Source of the DNA: Neospora caninum Liverpool
Taxonomy: Eukaryota; Apicomplexa; Conoidasida; Eucoccidiorida; Sarcocystidae
Length of the DNA stretch: 64,000 nt
NCBI RefSeq assembly: GCF_000208865.1
Contig: NC_018390.1
Span: 5,164,270 to 5,228,269 of the forward strand
Direction of reading: 5' to 3'
The notes under the pieces were generated by a model that saw nothing but the letters and a program-made list of their open reading frames with translations, was not told the origin of the DNA and ran no database searches. This document shows, piece after piece, positions 24,175 through 36,900 of this stretch; within the stretch, counting starts at the first letter, position 1, and every line of letters begins with the position of its first letter. A program made the position numbers and the translations under genes.

Positions 24175-26770
24175 ATGGCTCCTCAAACCGCACCGGCGAC
24201 ACCCGCCACTCCTTCGCCGTCAAAGTTGGCGAAGAAGCGCGAAAAAGCCGCTGCTGCGGCGAAGGAATGGTTCCAGAACGCGGGTCCGGTGACTCAGACA
24301 GAAATGAGGAATCCCGAGGGACTTGTGCTTTACGGCCACCACTGGGTTGTTCCCGATGCTCGCGCGAAAGTGGTTTTGTGTCATGGCTATGGCATGCACG
24401 CGCGGTTCGACTACCTGCGCCACGACCCTGAAAACCTGAAGAGCCCACCCGTGTACGAAGGCTCCTGGGTACACAAACTCAACAACGCACAGTGCAGTGT
24501 GCACTGTTTAGACCAGCAATCGTTTGGCCTATCGGAAGGCCACAAGGGGAAGAAGAGCCATATTCTCGACATGGAGGATCTCCCACGGGATACACTGCAG
24601 TTCCTGTACGAGCAAGTACTCCCCAGCCAGGATCCGAATCTCCCCATCTTCATTTGCGGTATCTCCCTCGGAGGATGCATCACGGCGCGCGTCGTCCAGC
24701 TTGCAGGAGGCGGCCCCTCGTGCAAAAAGAGCAACAAAGTGGCGGTAGGCACCGGACGAGCGATGCAGTAACGCTGAGACTCTCGAGCAACTCGCGCTGC
24801 CATCATGCATTTGCGAAGCTGACAAACCCACCACACTTAGGTCTCTCACTGGCGACGGTTGCCTGGCGTGCCGGGACAACGTGAGGACTGCATGTCTGAC
24901 TGCGTATGTGAGCGGCCGCCGACACGCCCCCCTCACATGAGCAGGCAGGCCTCGCGCGAGTTCGGGTCGGTTCGGAGTCGCAGCGACGCCCCTCGAATAC
25001 TTCCCGGTTCCAGTTGCGACGTGAGGCCGGCTGCACTGAGGAAGAGGTACGGCGCCGGGCACTTCGTTTCACACATTATCTTGCCTTCGAGACTCCCGGG
25101 CTGGCCCCTAACTGTTGCGCGAAAATGTTTGTAGGCATCGGGCGAAGGTGCGCCAGAAAAGAGGCCTTTGCCCCTGAGAGGAGCGATCTGCATGGCTCCG
25201 CTCTTCCGAATGGACAGACTGAAGAAGAAGAACAAGCGTTTGCTTCCGCTCGCCCGTGCGCTCTCCGCGATCGTACCATCTCTCGAAGTGGGAAAGCCCG
25301 CGAAGAATCAAATGTATCCTTTCTTCCACGACCTCATCGAAATTGACCCTCTCTGCTACACGGTAAGTAACGGCCAGCTAGGCGAAAACGGTGGGTTCGG
25401 CCCCGCATCCGGACACCGTCCCTTCGTTCCGGGCCAGTCGGCGAGCCTCGATCGGTTCTGCGCAGTGAAACGGTCGCCTCTTTCCCGAGCCTTCCAACCG
25501 AGGGGCCTTCAATCTACCAGGTGGAAGATCTGCGCGCAATCCCTCCAGTCCCTGGCAGGCACCGAAAGCGAATTGCGGGTGTGGCTGCGTTTTACAGGGC
25601 AAGTCCAGAGCACGGCTGTCGCATGAGCTGCTTCGCGTTGTGGAAACAGTGCAGACGCAGGCGCCTTTCCTTGCGTTCCCGGAACCGGCTGTGAAAACGA
25701 AGGACTCTCCTCTTCCATATCCCTTCTACGTCCCTGAGACGCCGTCCTTGCTGATCGTGCACTCCAAGAACGACACCTTCGTAGACCCCGAAGGCTCCGT
25801 GATCGTTGCAGCCACGCTGGGAGCAAAGATGGACGGTAGCCAGGAGACCCTTGAGGTGAGCGAACTGAAGTCGGTTGTCGAACCGCTTTGCACAACGCCG
25901 CTCCTGGAGCTTCAAGGGCGCCTACGCCGTCTACGTGGGATCGCGGGGGGAGTTGGAGCCGCGCCGTGGTTTTCGCACTGTTTCCTCCAGTGCGTGCGTC
26001 AAAATTGACATCCTGCGTTTTGTGGCCCGGTTTTGTGTCTACTTCAGAAATACCAAGCTGAGTACGACAACGTGGCCAAGTCGGGGAATGTCGTAAACCA
26101 TCCGGACGCGAATATGTGGCTTCTCGACAACATGTGGCACTGCCTCTCCAAGGAGTTGCCAGAAGGCGACTTGCTCATGGATCGTGTGATCCGTGATTGG
26201 CTTCGACCGCGAATGGGTGCGGGGCCCGATGCGAAGGCAATGAAGGAGGCTAAAGAGGAGAAGGAGCAAAAGAAAGAAGTGCAGGAGGAGACGCCTGAGA
26301 AGCCCACAGGCAAGGAAGAGGCACCTTCCGGCTCCCAAGAGGGCGAGGCTGCGTCGAAAGATGCACCTGTGACGGAAGGTGAGTCCGCTCCGGCGGAACC
26401 CCAGGAGGCGCCGGCCGGTCAACTTGAGTCGCCACCTCAAGCTGTCGAAAGCTCTCCACCCGACGTGCCTGCCCAAAGTGAGGCGGAGCCTCAGGAACAG
26501 CAAGACACAGCGCCAAATCACCGGGAGCCTGCAACTCCAGAGCCCCAGCAGGCTACACCCGCACCAGTGTCCCAGGCAGCCACACCACAGCCCGAAGCGT
26601 CAGCCAGCGGTGCTGAGCAGTCCAAAACTCCCGACCCTGAGAGCCGAGCCGGGGATGCTGAAGGCGCTGGCGCGGCTGCTTCGGGGGACAACGTGCAGCA
26701 AGATGCTGCCGACGGAGAAGCTCCAGTGCCCCGTGGGCCAATGGAGTCACACTCAGACGTAAATCTGTAG
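24175..26770 (+). CDS. Alpha/beta hydrolase, monoacylglycerol lipase/lysophospholipase-like (4 exons)
   Basis: Exons 24175-24744, 25135-25362, 25598-25855 and 26048-26770 encode 592 residues, all joined at phase 0. The start ATG sits in a good context (GCAGCCATGG). The fold is a serine hydrolase of the Hydrolase_4 (MGL/lysophospholipase) family: oxyanion-side HG at about residues 70-71 (LCHGYGMHARFDY), nucleophile elbow GISLGG with Ser about 164, acid Asp about 325 (IVHSKNDTFVDP), and catalytic His about 383. The His context, NMWHCLSKELPEG, closely resembles the mammalian monoglyceride lipase HVLHKELPE motif. There is no signal peptide, so a cytosolic or membrane-associated enzyme is likely; the N-terminus is Ala/Lys-rich. 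From about residue 410 the last exon adds some 180 residues rich in Pro, Glu, Gln and Ala, absent from typical family members. Substrate cannot be told from sequence. Confidence 0.92.
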
Positions 26771-27921
26771 CTAAAAAGTAGAACAAAAGAGAAGCAAACG
26801 TAACAGGTCGGCCGAACACCAACAAACCCCATCGGACTGCTCGATCCAGGTATCCTCGGTGGGCGTAACGGTCGGTCCAAAACACTGAAAGGGTCAATGA
26901 AAGATAACTGAAGAACCGAAGTCGTTGAGGGGCCCGTCGGCGTGCTCTTGTGGCGACAGACTGCGAGTGTAATCAGCCTGTTAAACGGAACCCGCGAAGA
27001 ATTTGGGCACCGTCCTAGCAGTGGGTGGCGTGTAGAGCGGCCCAGACGCATCATCCATAATTCGACGTGGCAGTGACTGGATCCGCGTTGCTGTATCGTT
27101 CGCGTGGCTTTTTTTGTCTCAGAGCGGCAATCGTTGGAACCAGTTTGGAGGCAGTTCGCTGCCCTCCCTGTGTATGAGCGACATTCCCCCACGTAGCGCA
27201 CGTTTCTCACGATTCCGCCTGACCTGTATTCCTCACGTCGCAACTGATTTGTGTGGCTACCAACGTCTCCAAGCGTGGCCTCATTAACTGTTGTGAAGAT
27301 CGCGAACAGATTTCCCCAGAAGTTACTTTTCCCGGTTAGTCCGATCATCCTACCTACGACGAGCCCAGGAATGCGCACCGAAAGTTCAGCTCGCACACAG
27401 GATATTGAAATCCAACACTTTTCGCTGTCTTAAGCATTCCCGTGGGGTGGTACTGCGTGGCAGCATGGGCAATTTTGACCACACTAATAGAGAAACCACG
27501 GCCGCTGCGTTTCTTCGCGAGTGGCCAGCGCTACGTAGCACCTCACTTCTAATACCTGACATATCGTGATCCGTGAAAGGCACAGACGAACCTCAAAAGG
27601 AGGAAGCACTCGTTTCAACCCATGCGCCCGCGGCGCCGCGAAAACGTGAGTGTACCGACACTTGTTTGCGCTGGGGACCGCAAGGTTGGGCACAAACGTT
27701 GTGACAACAACAATGGTGTGTCTGCCGGCGTAGCCGCAACTGGTTTGGTATAATTCTCGAGGTGGTATCCAGTCAAGCGAGTATCCCCACGTATCCCGTG
27801 CCTGTTCGGCAATGTCTCTCTCCTAGCTGATTCAGCAAGGCATTTGGAAGCCCCTGCCTTGCACGGTGAACCTTTTTCCCTGTACCGGTAGTCCACCCGC
27901 CAGAACAACGCCACTTTGGCC
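26771..27921. other. Intergenic region, hydrolase to secreted-protein gene
   Basis: About 1.15 kb holding the 3' untranslated region of the hydrolase and the promoter and leader of the next gene. A long minus-strand open frame crosses it (26518-27396), but half of it is antisense to the hydrolase tail and it shows no domain. No repeats or RNA genes were seen. Confidence 0.5.
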
Positions 27922-28449
27922 ATGGCGAAGCATCTGAGCCAGGCAGCTTCAGCTTTTCTTGTGACGAGTTCCATCGCAGTCCTTCTCATCTCTGACTGGC
28001 AATGGCCCGGGCAGGGCGAGTCGCAAACAGTTCTTTCAGTTGCTGCACAGGAATCCAGCGGTGCCTATTGGCCGAACGGAGTTCGACGAGACGCTGGTCA
28101 CAAAACAAACCTCACGTTCCCTATACTTCCTCGTTCACTAGTAGGGAAGCCCACTCGTGGAGTGAGTCATCAACTGCCACGGTTTGATGCCCTCGCGCTG
28201 CTCTTTCCGCCATCTGCTCCCCGGCTCTTCCTCGATGAGTCTGGTCACCCAAAACTAAAACTGTTGGAGCTTCGTGACGGACAATCACTTCAGATTCCTC
28301 TAAAAGAATGGATTGACACGTTGTTCGAGTTGGCAGACGCATCTTTGCCCGGCAGAGCTTTCATTGCCACTACTAATTTACTTAACAATGTCACCGCCGT
28401 GGCGCTCAATATGACAGCCGCGTATGGAACAGCAATGGACACGCAGAAG
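27922..28449 (+). CDS. Probable secreted protein, first exon; 3' end unresolved
   Basis: The ATG at 27922 has a strong context (TTGGCCATGG). It opens a frame of 176 codons that starts with a signal-peptide-like segment: basic start MAKHLSQ, then a hydrophobic stretch AFLVTSSIAVLLIS. The mature region has three N-glycosylation sequons (NLT, NVT, NMT). A clean donor AAG/GTATGT at 28449/28450 ends the supported part in phase 0. I do not recognise the family. The same frame stays open to 29502, but past 28450 it runs over a 22-bp tandem repeat and then antisense to two dynein exons, so unspliced extension is unlikely. One or more short exons must lie downstream, probably before 28900. Surface or secretory-organelle protein is an inference from the signal peptide only. 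Confidence 0.5.
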
Positions 28450-28899
28450 GTATGTAGAGTTGAAAAACGAGCCGCAAGGCGGCAGATGATTTTTCACTGC
28501 GCGGCCTCAGGCTCTGTTACGAACGTCGGAAATGTTTGTAACCTCGTAGCGCCACTCGCGCAGTGCAAACGGGGGGCTTGTCATGCCTCAGTTAGCAGTG
28601 CTTGGCAGCGGTGCTTCGCTCTTTTCCAAGAACGTTTGGTGGAGCTGCAGTTTCTGGTAAATGTGTGGATGATACACAGGCCAATTCATTGGTACGACAA
28701 GCAGGTTTCAATGCGTGACAAACACAAGGCCGAACACTTGCTGGTTTTTTCAGCAAGTGCTGTGTCATTCAACAGCGAGTGCTGTGTCCTTCAACAGCGA
28801 GTGCTGTGTCATTCAACTCGTCTGACATTTTGCAAGGAACAAAAACTTTCGACAACACCGAGCTCAGGCGCTCTTCACGTAAAGCATCCTCCCAGCCTC
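28450..28899. other. Convergent 3' region between secreted-protein gene and dynein
   Basis: About 450 bp lie between the last supported plus-strand splice donor and the dynein stop codon. It must hold the remaining exon(s) and 3' end of the plus-strand gene as well as the dynein 3' untranslated region. It contains a 22-bp unit repeated three times at 28751-28816. Confidence 0.5.
28751..28816. repeat. 22-bp tandem repeat, 3 copies
   Basis: The unit CAGCGAGTGCTGTGTCATTCAA starts at 28751, 28773 and 28795, with one or two substitutions between copies. It lies between the convergent genes. Each junction between copies contains a CAG that could serve as a splice acceptor for the plus-strand gene. 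Confidence 0.9.
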
Positions 28900-31800
28900 T
28901 TATTCGGTCGAGCACAGCAAAGCAGTCCCTCGCAGTTTCCAGTGGGACGGCTGCACCTCTGTTCGCAAGTTTACTCGAAAGACCAAATAATTGTCCGTCC
29001 GTTTCGGGTATTTATAAACGGGACAATCATACGGCTCAAACTGGCCGAATTCCGCGCTTCGGTTCTTTTTATCTTTCGACGTGACTGCAGTCACATACAA
29101 GATTGGCATTCTGTCGACCATGACCTTCGGGAGAGATTCATCCAGTTTGCCTTCGTGCCAGTTCCACCTAAGAACATGCTCGACAGAGATACTTTACTGT
29201 GTGGGATCGGCACACAAAGTTACACTCGTCACGCAGATTCTGGCTTCGTCCTACAGGTTCAGTGCCTGCGTCGGAAGACAAACTCACCTCGACCCTTCGA
29301 TGTACAGGCCGTGAATGTTGACACCCTCATCGGGAGTCTCCTTGACTTTGTCATAGTCGTAGCCCTTCACTTCCGTATGCAGTACGACGTCGTCCAGGCC
29401 CCACTGGTCTTTTTTGTGCTGTCTAGTCACCTGCAGTGCAGAAAGTTAGTTCACCTCCAGAACAGTTTATATAGGCTCCGGAGAAGCCGTGTAGGTTACT
29501 GAGGGCAGCACCAGCTACAGTGCTGACCGACGCCCATCGAACTGGACAGTCTTGTGTGGTCACACAGTTGCTGCCACGGCCCAGGAGGTCTGCTTCGCCT
29601 GTGTTGTCTTTGCGTTCCTCACCTCTTGCATCACCCCGGTGAGAAAGCCTTCGGGGTTGAAGAATCCACTCAGCCAGAACGATTTCGGCCGCCCATTCTG
29701 AAGCCAGGAAACGAGCTGTTCCACTCGCAACTGCATGCCGCTGAACCACTTGCCTAGCGTCGGAGAGATCCAGGAGATTTCGGCTCCACTGGGGTCTCTC
29801 AGCCACTTCTTGGGGACGCGCATGTCGAAGATCAAGTTGACATCGTCCTGGAGAGGAACGTGCAAGTAAGAACGAGAAACCAGAAAAACAGATGGACATG
29901 GATGCCTGCGCTGCAAATCTGAGAGGAGGGTGTCCCTAAACTGGCGCGAAACCGATGTTTTAAGTCGTCCGAAGGGGGCTTGAACCGCACTGTACCTGCA
30001 AGTCAGGCGTCATGATGATGAGGCCGTCGATGGCGTCGATTACCGCCATGAGGTTTTTGCGCGAAAGGGCAATGATACGTTGCATGCGCTGGACTTCCTG
30101 TGAAACACGCCCACGCAGAATGCAAAAAGACGCCCCCAGTATAGTGTCACTTCCGAGTGCGAACTCGCTCGAACTGGGTACCCCCAACGGACTAGCTGAC
30201 CCACCTGGAAGAGGAAGATGTTCAGCGGCACTTGGAGACCCTTGCTCTGCAGACCTGGCGGACTGCTCAGTTTCGATATTTGCTCCCTGTACTGTTCTTC
30301 GACAAAGTCTGGGGGCATTTTGCTGAGAATTTCTTGGCATTTCTCTTTAACGGATTCTTCGCGAGACTTGCCTCCGCCGCCCCTAGAATCTTTAGGTTGC
30401 GTTTCCTGCGCAGTACCAGGGACAGCAGACCCACCAAATGCGGTGCTAAAAGCGTGCGCTCTGCAGTCCACCAACTGTTCAAGTCAGCGACGTCAATCCA
30501 CAAAACGCTTTGGTGGAAGTTTCATTTCCTTGAACTGACCGCAGATGCCGCGAGCGGTTGGGCCGAGGAGCCACGCTAGTAGGGCAGAGTGTGTTTACCT
30601 GGATGGTCTTGAGCATGTAGGAAGATTCCTGAAGGCGGAAAGTCAGATCTGCGTTCACGTGGAGACCGAACACGCTTGGTTGATCAACGGCAGGCAACGT
30701 ATTGATGTACTCTCTGTACGCGCCGATTTCGAGGCAGTCAGGGATCCGGTACTGGAAGTCGTGCTGGCTGGCTGCATTTCCAGTGAAGCTGAAGTTGTGC
30801 TTGAACAAATCATCGGTAAACCACTTGCTGGTGTAAGTATTGAAGAGCTGCATGCACCTCGCACAAAGAATCCAAGAGAAGGGTGCTCCAGCTTGGCGGC
30901 AGAAGGCACTCTCAAAAGTCTTTGCTGTTTCTTTGTTTCGGCTTCACGTCTCTCGCTGGCCTTGCTCCATGGAATAGGGATACACAACCAACCCCCTGTC
31001 AGTCGCCTGGACGACGGGTACGGGCGAGTCACTGCCTTGGCCTTCCCCAGTGTGCTTCAAGGCTCAACAAGGCGCGTGCGGTAACGTGGAAGCAGTTGCC
31101 CACTGCGCGTGTCCCCCACATAATCTGCCATTCCGCATATATCTGGGATGTGTGTCTACAGATTCAATTATTGCCCCCTGCCCTCCTCCCGTCGCTGGAG
31201 GCAGGACAGTGTTGCTGTACGACCGTCAGTGTCTCTCTAGCTTCCTTTCCATCATTGTCTCTGCATCTATCTGTTGTGTTCCAACTTGACTCGAAAAAAG
31301 CTACGGCCTAGTTTCCTGACAGGGGAGGAGGCTGCACATGTGCGCCCGGTAGTTGCGCAAGCGAAGAGCCGAGAGTAGAAACGCCGCGAAGAAATACACC
31401 GTAAAGTCGTGGGCGCACACGTTCTTCCTGTGGTGTGCCTCCTCCGTGGCGCATCCAAGGCGATTTCGGGATCTTTTGCAGCCGGCAGGGGGCTCGTCAG
31501 TCGTTGCGTGATCCGACTGGATCACCTCTGCTCCCCCCGGAGGCTACGGAAATTTACCTCTCTATCCAAATCATCTGTAATTCGCCCGCCGTACTGAACC
31601 TCAGCCACCATGTAGCAGATCGTAGACCACGAGAGAGGTTGTCCGACGAGAATTGTCGAGGCCAGATGTTTCTCAATGACAAACAGCGAGGCTTCTAAAT
31701 CGGAGTAGTTAAATTCGTAGGGCACACACCACCCTAGAGGACCGAATTTTCGTCGCTCTTGCACAATGCTGTGTAGGAACGCCGTTGCAAAGACAATGTT

Positions 31801-33938
31801 TCGCCACTTTTCGTGGTCCACCTTGTCGAGAGTCTCTTGCGTGACCATGGTCGTGAAGGTTCGATGCAGCCCGGCCTTCAGACCGATAGGCGGCTCGTTT
31901 GTCACTTTGATGCTCATTTGAAGTAAGCCGATAGGAAATCGATTGTGTGACTCGCAGGTTATCCACAATCGGAAGTCCTGAAAGTTTTTAGCGAGACAGA
32001 ATTAAAGGCACACGTCCTTTTCCTCGGGTGCACTTCATGTGCACTCTCACTGCTCGATTTTTCGGCTTCACGGATGCATTGCTGCATCGCTTGTCTGCTA
32101 TCTCAAACAGACCAGTGGAGGAGTGCCGTAAGAGCCAGGCACGAATGTCTATCAGGTAACAACTACCGTTTATCTCCTCCCACCTATATGCGGAGAGTAA
32201 ACGGCTGCCTCGCATCGTTTTCCCGCCTTTGTCGAGTTTCCGTCGGTCGCCGAGCCAGTCCACCGGCTCAGCGCCGGCGCAGATCTGCGCCTGTCCCCAA
32301 ATGCTCTTGCGCAGCAGATGCACTGCTTTGTAACGTGTTCATCCGTACCGCTTTCCTCATGGATCAAACGCTCGAGTGTGGTCTAGCATCCGAAAGGTGC
32401 TGCCTTCTCGCCACAATGATCGGCAACGTCTGTATGGCAAGAACCGTTAACTAAGACGTGTTCCATTCGAGTCCACAAGCAGCTGTGTGTGCCGCTGAAC
32501 GGTCCTTGACGCAGCGCGAGCAAACGGAGCACGCCTTCAAGTGCTACATCCTCAACCAAGGAGAAACCCGTCTCCTTTTCGAGTGAGGCACGGACAACGC
32601 CGTGAAGGGTGAACCGCTATACGCATATCTTGCTGATCCATCAGGCTCTTCTTCTCTCTCTCTGATCTCTGAGTATGGGCCGATGGAGCGGCGTGTGTGA
32701 AGCCGCGCGGGCGCGAGAGGCAGCGTCGTGCATGCGAAGCTGACCCGTACAGCGAACAACCTTTCTCGACTGGTCTCCACCCGACGCCAAGCGAAAACGA
32801 AGCCCCAGCTGTGTGCGTTGCCTTCGACGCTAGCCGTGTGCACGCTGCCTGGCCCCGCCGCTTGACAGGCGGAATGTGCCCAGGACTCGCCGGTGCCTAG
32901 ACGTGTGGAGGCGCGTGCGGACGTTTTCAGCTTCCCGTGTGAGAACAAAAACCCGCATGGCTGCGGCCAGTGCGTCTGGGTTTCTATCTCAACACCCTCA
33001 GACCAGCGCGTAGCGGAACGGGAAGTCTGTTGCTCCTCTTCGTTTCCGCGCCTCGGCACCGCGCAGGGTGTGCATTTACCTTCGCAACGTCCTGAACCTT
33101 GAGGAGTTCTTCAATTTCGGACATGAAATTGAGACCCAAGTGGCAGTTTTGGAGGACCACCCAGCCCCCCGAGAGGAAGCCGTTTTTGATCTTTTCTCGC
33201 GCGACAATCTCTTGCCCTTCTCCCATAGACACTTTGTCGGTCGGGAACTTTTTCTTCTTCTTTGCCAGCTCGTCGATAACTGCCGTCGGATCTGTGCCGG
33301 GAGAAAGAAGGAAGAGCACGGGGACGCGATTCTGCGACTCCTGCCAAATCGACTCCACCGAGTCTGTCACCGGCTCTGTGTACCGAGGGTCCAGCGACGC
33401 TTCGATGCAGCGAGCAGAGGCCACCACAGTCCGGTCTTCTCGCAGGGCCCGCAGCTGCGCAGACAGACAACGAAGAGAGCGCGAAAAGCGTCGCTGCAAA
33501 CTCAGCACGCACCTGCCAACAACGCGGAGTCTCGCAAGAGCTCCTGAGCGACTCCACTGCGCCGAGGACAGCCGAAAAAAACGAACCGCAGAAACCAACG
33601 AGAGACGCTGACTTCCCGGCTAAACATCCCTCTTCTTTGAAACACAGTTCCCTTCTCTACGGGCCGCGAACGAGCTGGGAAGGAAACGGATTCCCCTCCT
33701 GTCTGCTCCGTCTTCTGAACCTCCCACAAACCTGCAGATGCGTCTGCAAACCTGGACGCTCACCCCGTCGAAGGCACCGCCGCGCGCTCTCGACTGTCCT
33801 TCCACAAAAACACGAAACGCCATCGCGTGTGGCACAGGGGTCCCGCCTGTGCAGTGGTTCGGCACTCCGATACGCCACGTACTTTATATACATTCAAAAA
33901 CCCGTATGCGGCTGTGTGTGCGAATGCATTCACATACC

Positions 33939-33969
<31 letters not shown>

Positions 33970-36900
33970 ATATATACACCTATATATTTATATATATATA
34001 TATATATACCTATTTATACACCCATACATGTACCTATATATATACCTATATAAATATCTATATATATATATATACATCTGTATATGTATACATATGGGTT
34101 TACAGGTGTGTGCGCTTGCCGCGAACAGGCGTCGGTGGGGGGGCTGAGAACCGGGGTAGCCAAAGAATTCAGGGTTAAACGTTCGTAGGTTTTCCGCGGC
34201 GCTCCTGTCGCGCCTCGAAAAGCCACCTTTTCGGTGGATGGCAGCGCCTAGCGTTCGTTTGCGTACGAGGCAGAGCCGAATGAAAGGCCCGAGTGGCTTC
34301 TGCATGCGAATTCTCTCTTCAAAGTCCGGGACGCTCTGCTTCTCCGGCTCGTTGTCTTCGAGGAATTTCCTCCACTGCGCCTCGTTTTTGCCGATGATGT
34401 CGGGAAGTTCGCAGAAAAACTGGATTTGCTCCCGTCCGAAGGAGTGCCGAGACAGCTGCAGGATGTTCAGCCACGTTTTCGAGTCTTGCCCTAGCCATTT
34501 GTAGGGGCAAGGCCGCTCAGCTTGCTCATCGAGTCCTGGCAAAACGCGAGGCGCAGTTCACAAGCGCGGAAAGGAAGGAAGAACGAGACGCACACGCAGA
34601 GCGCAAACCGCAGATGCACTGTTTAGACTGACGGCACAGAGGAGAGCACACACCTCCGTGGAGAACTGCACGCGGGTGTCGGTACACTCTGTGGCTGCGA
34701 GGAGTCCGCGCGAAACCGCGGCGGCGCGCACGTTTCGCGCTTTAATGCACATATGCGTCTAGCAAGGCTCTTGCTCCTTTCCCCAAGCAGCCCTCTACCA
34801 GTCGATCCGTATACACACAGTGCAAACGCATGCACATAAATCCCAAACGCATAGCTGCACATATACACATCCATACGCTTGTGGGGGTAGACACACATGT
34901 CCAAATAGCCACACATATATATATATATATACATGTGTGTATCTACAGGGGAGTATGTACAGTCAGGGGGTGCATGGAGGAAGGCAAATGAAGGAAGGAG
35001 TCGATACCCTTTTCTATCCACGACTCCATCAAGCAAACGCGAGGGTCTCTTTGTCGTGTCTCGCTGTGATATCTCATCTGCTTTCCGTCTATTCGGTGGC
35101 TTCCGGAACCGCACTCACCCGCCTCACACACGGGGTCAAGTGCATTCACGGGGACAAGTGGAGATGTCTGTTTCCCTGCACGTTTTTGCATGTACAGATT
35201 TGTGCGATGGACAGGACAGTGTTCAGTGCCGGACGTCTTTTGCTCGCTTTGCGTCGAGGCGTGCCTCCGTGTTCCGTCTTCTGGAGGTTCTCTCCTTCAG
35301 ACGAGTTTCCGCGCCTCGCAGCAGAACGCACCAGCGCCAGCGGTGAGAAAGAGCGACACATCTGAAGAGGTTAACTCCCCGGCGGTGAGCAGAACTTTGA
35401 CGGTGACCATCATCAGAAACGTCGTTTTGTGTCTCTCAAAGAGACCGCGATTGACGTAGCGATACACCTGCGCAACGCAGCAGAAAACGGCCAGAGAGAC
35501 ACCAGTTGAGACGTAGACACACACATACACAACACGCCCACAGAACACAAAAGCAGGAGACAGACAGCGAGTTTCCCATACGCAGATGGAGATACGGGGA
35601 GAGCAGAGGATGGCAAACATCCCACGGGCATCTGAAATAGCAGGGGAGTCCTAGGGCACTCAGATCCAGCGCCTTCCGCGCTGAGGAGGTGCGCGCGGTG
35701 CGCACGCACGCCCTCGTGGCCGCGGCTGCTCGCGCGCGAAGCCAATGAGTCAACGGAACACGCAGCGCGACCCGCGGTTGTGTGTTGAAAGACCACGCAA
35801 GGCCGAGGCGAGACCGGAGAAGACGCTTGAAAAGAACGACAGGGAACACCTGAAAGTTCGAGGGGCGTTTTCTGTCTCTTTCGGCTGTTCAAGTCAGCGG
35901 TACAAGACTCCCATTTCGAACGCGAAAGAGCCGCCAGAACTCTTCCTGCAGCCGGTCGACGCACTTGGTAGGTGAGAGCGTCGACGATTTTCTCGACTCT
36001 TTTGTGCGTCGGCTGCGCCTTCTCCGAGCGGTGAATCGCGAGATCGAACTGCTCGAGGAACTGCGCGAGGGACGAGTTGTACATCCAGCAAACGAGAGAC
36101 ATTTCCACCATGCAAAAGTAGAGAACGGAGCCGCGCGTCGCCACAGGCCGGTACTGCTCTCTCTTCTCGTTGATCTGCAACAAGACAGAGCGGAGAGAGG
36201 AGACTCCACGCGTGTCTCTTTTCTGCGAAACGATCTCCGACGGAGGAGCACCTCTCCGATCCCCGTTCTCTCGCTTCCAACGGCTGCAGTGTGCTTTCGT
36301 CTTCTCTCCGGTCTCCGACCCTCAAATCCCAGCGGGAAAAAACGCGGCCGCCTCCGGAAGAGAGTGACTCACACTTGCCTCCAGTCATCAGTGCACTTTC
36401 ATGGCGCGCATTTTCTGCTTTCATTCTCGCTCTCTCTCGCGTCCGACCTCTGAGGCTCTCCCGCGTTTTTCACTGGGCCCCGCGGGAGGCGCCGCTCTCC
36501 AAAGACCGAGCGCCGAACCCGCGACGCATTCGCTCCAGATTCAGATGGAGTCTGCCCGCCCGAGTCTTTGCGTTTAACCCTTTCGTCGACTTTTTGCCTG
36601 GCGCCTTACCTCGAGTTTTTTCTCCTGTGCGTCCTTCAGCTTTTTCTCGACTTCTTTCGCCTTCGCCTTCGTGTTGCCCAACACCTCAATCAGTTCCGTG
36701 TCGTCCAGGAGATTGCTTTGCGAGTTGGACAGCCTCTCGAGGAGCTGGCTGTCGAGCTCTTGCAAAGCCTTCGTGTTGGAAGTCACTTCTTCCATCAACA
36801 GATTCAGGCTCTCCTCCAGCGAGCGCTGCTCCATCGAGAGCACGCGCCCCAGGAGTTGCTGCTCGAGCCCTGGAAGACCACAAAAAAGGAAAAACGCTTC

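Noticed and set aside
26518..27396. 292-codon minus-strand frame overlapping the hydrolase 3' end
   Set aside because: Half of it mirrors the repetitive Pro/Gln-rich hydrolase tail. It has no domain, and its start has no support.
28450..29502. Unspliced continuation of the secreted-protein frame to 29502
   Set aside because: It passes a clear splice donor and a tandem repeat, then runs antisense to two well-supported dynein exons; composition after 28450 is not coding-like.
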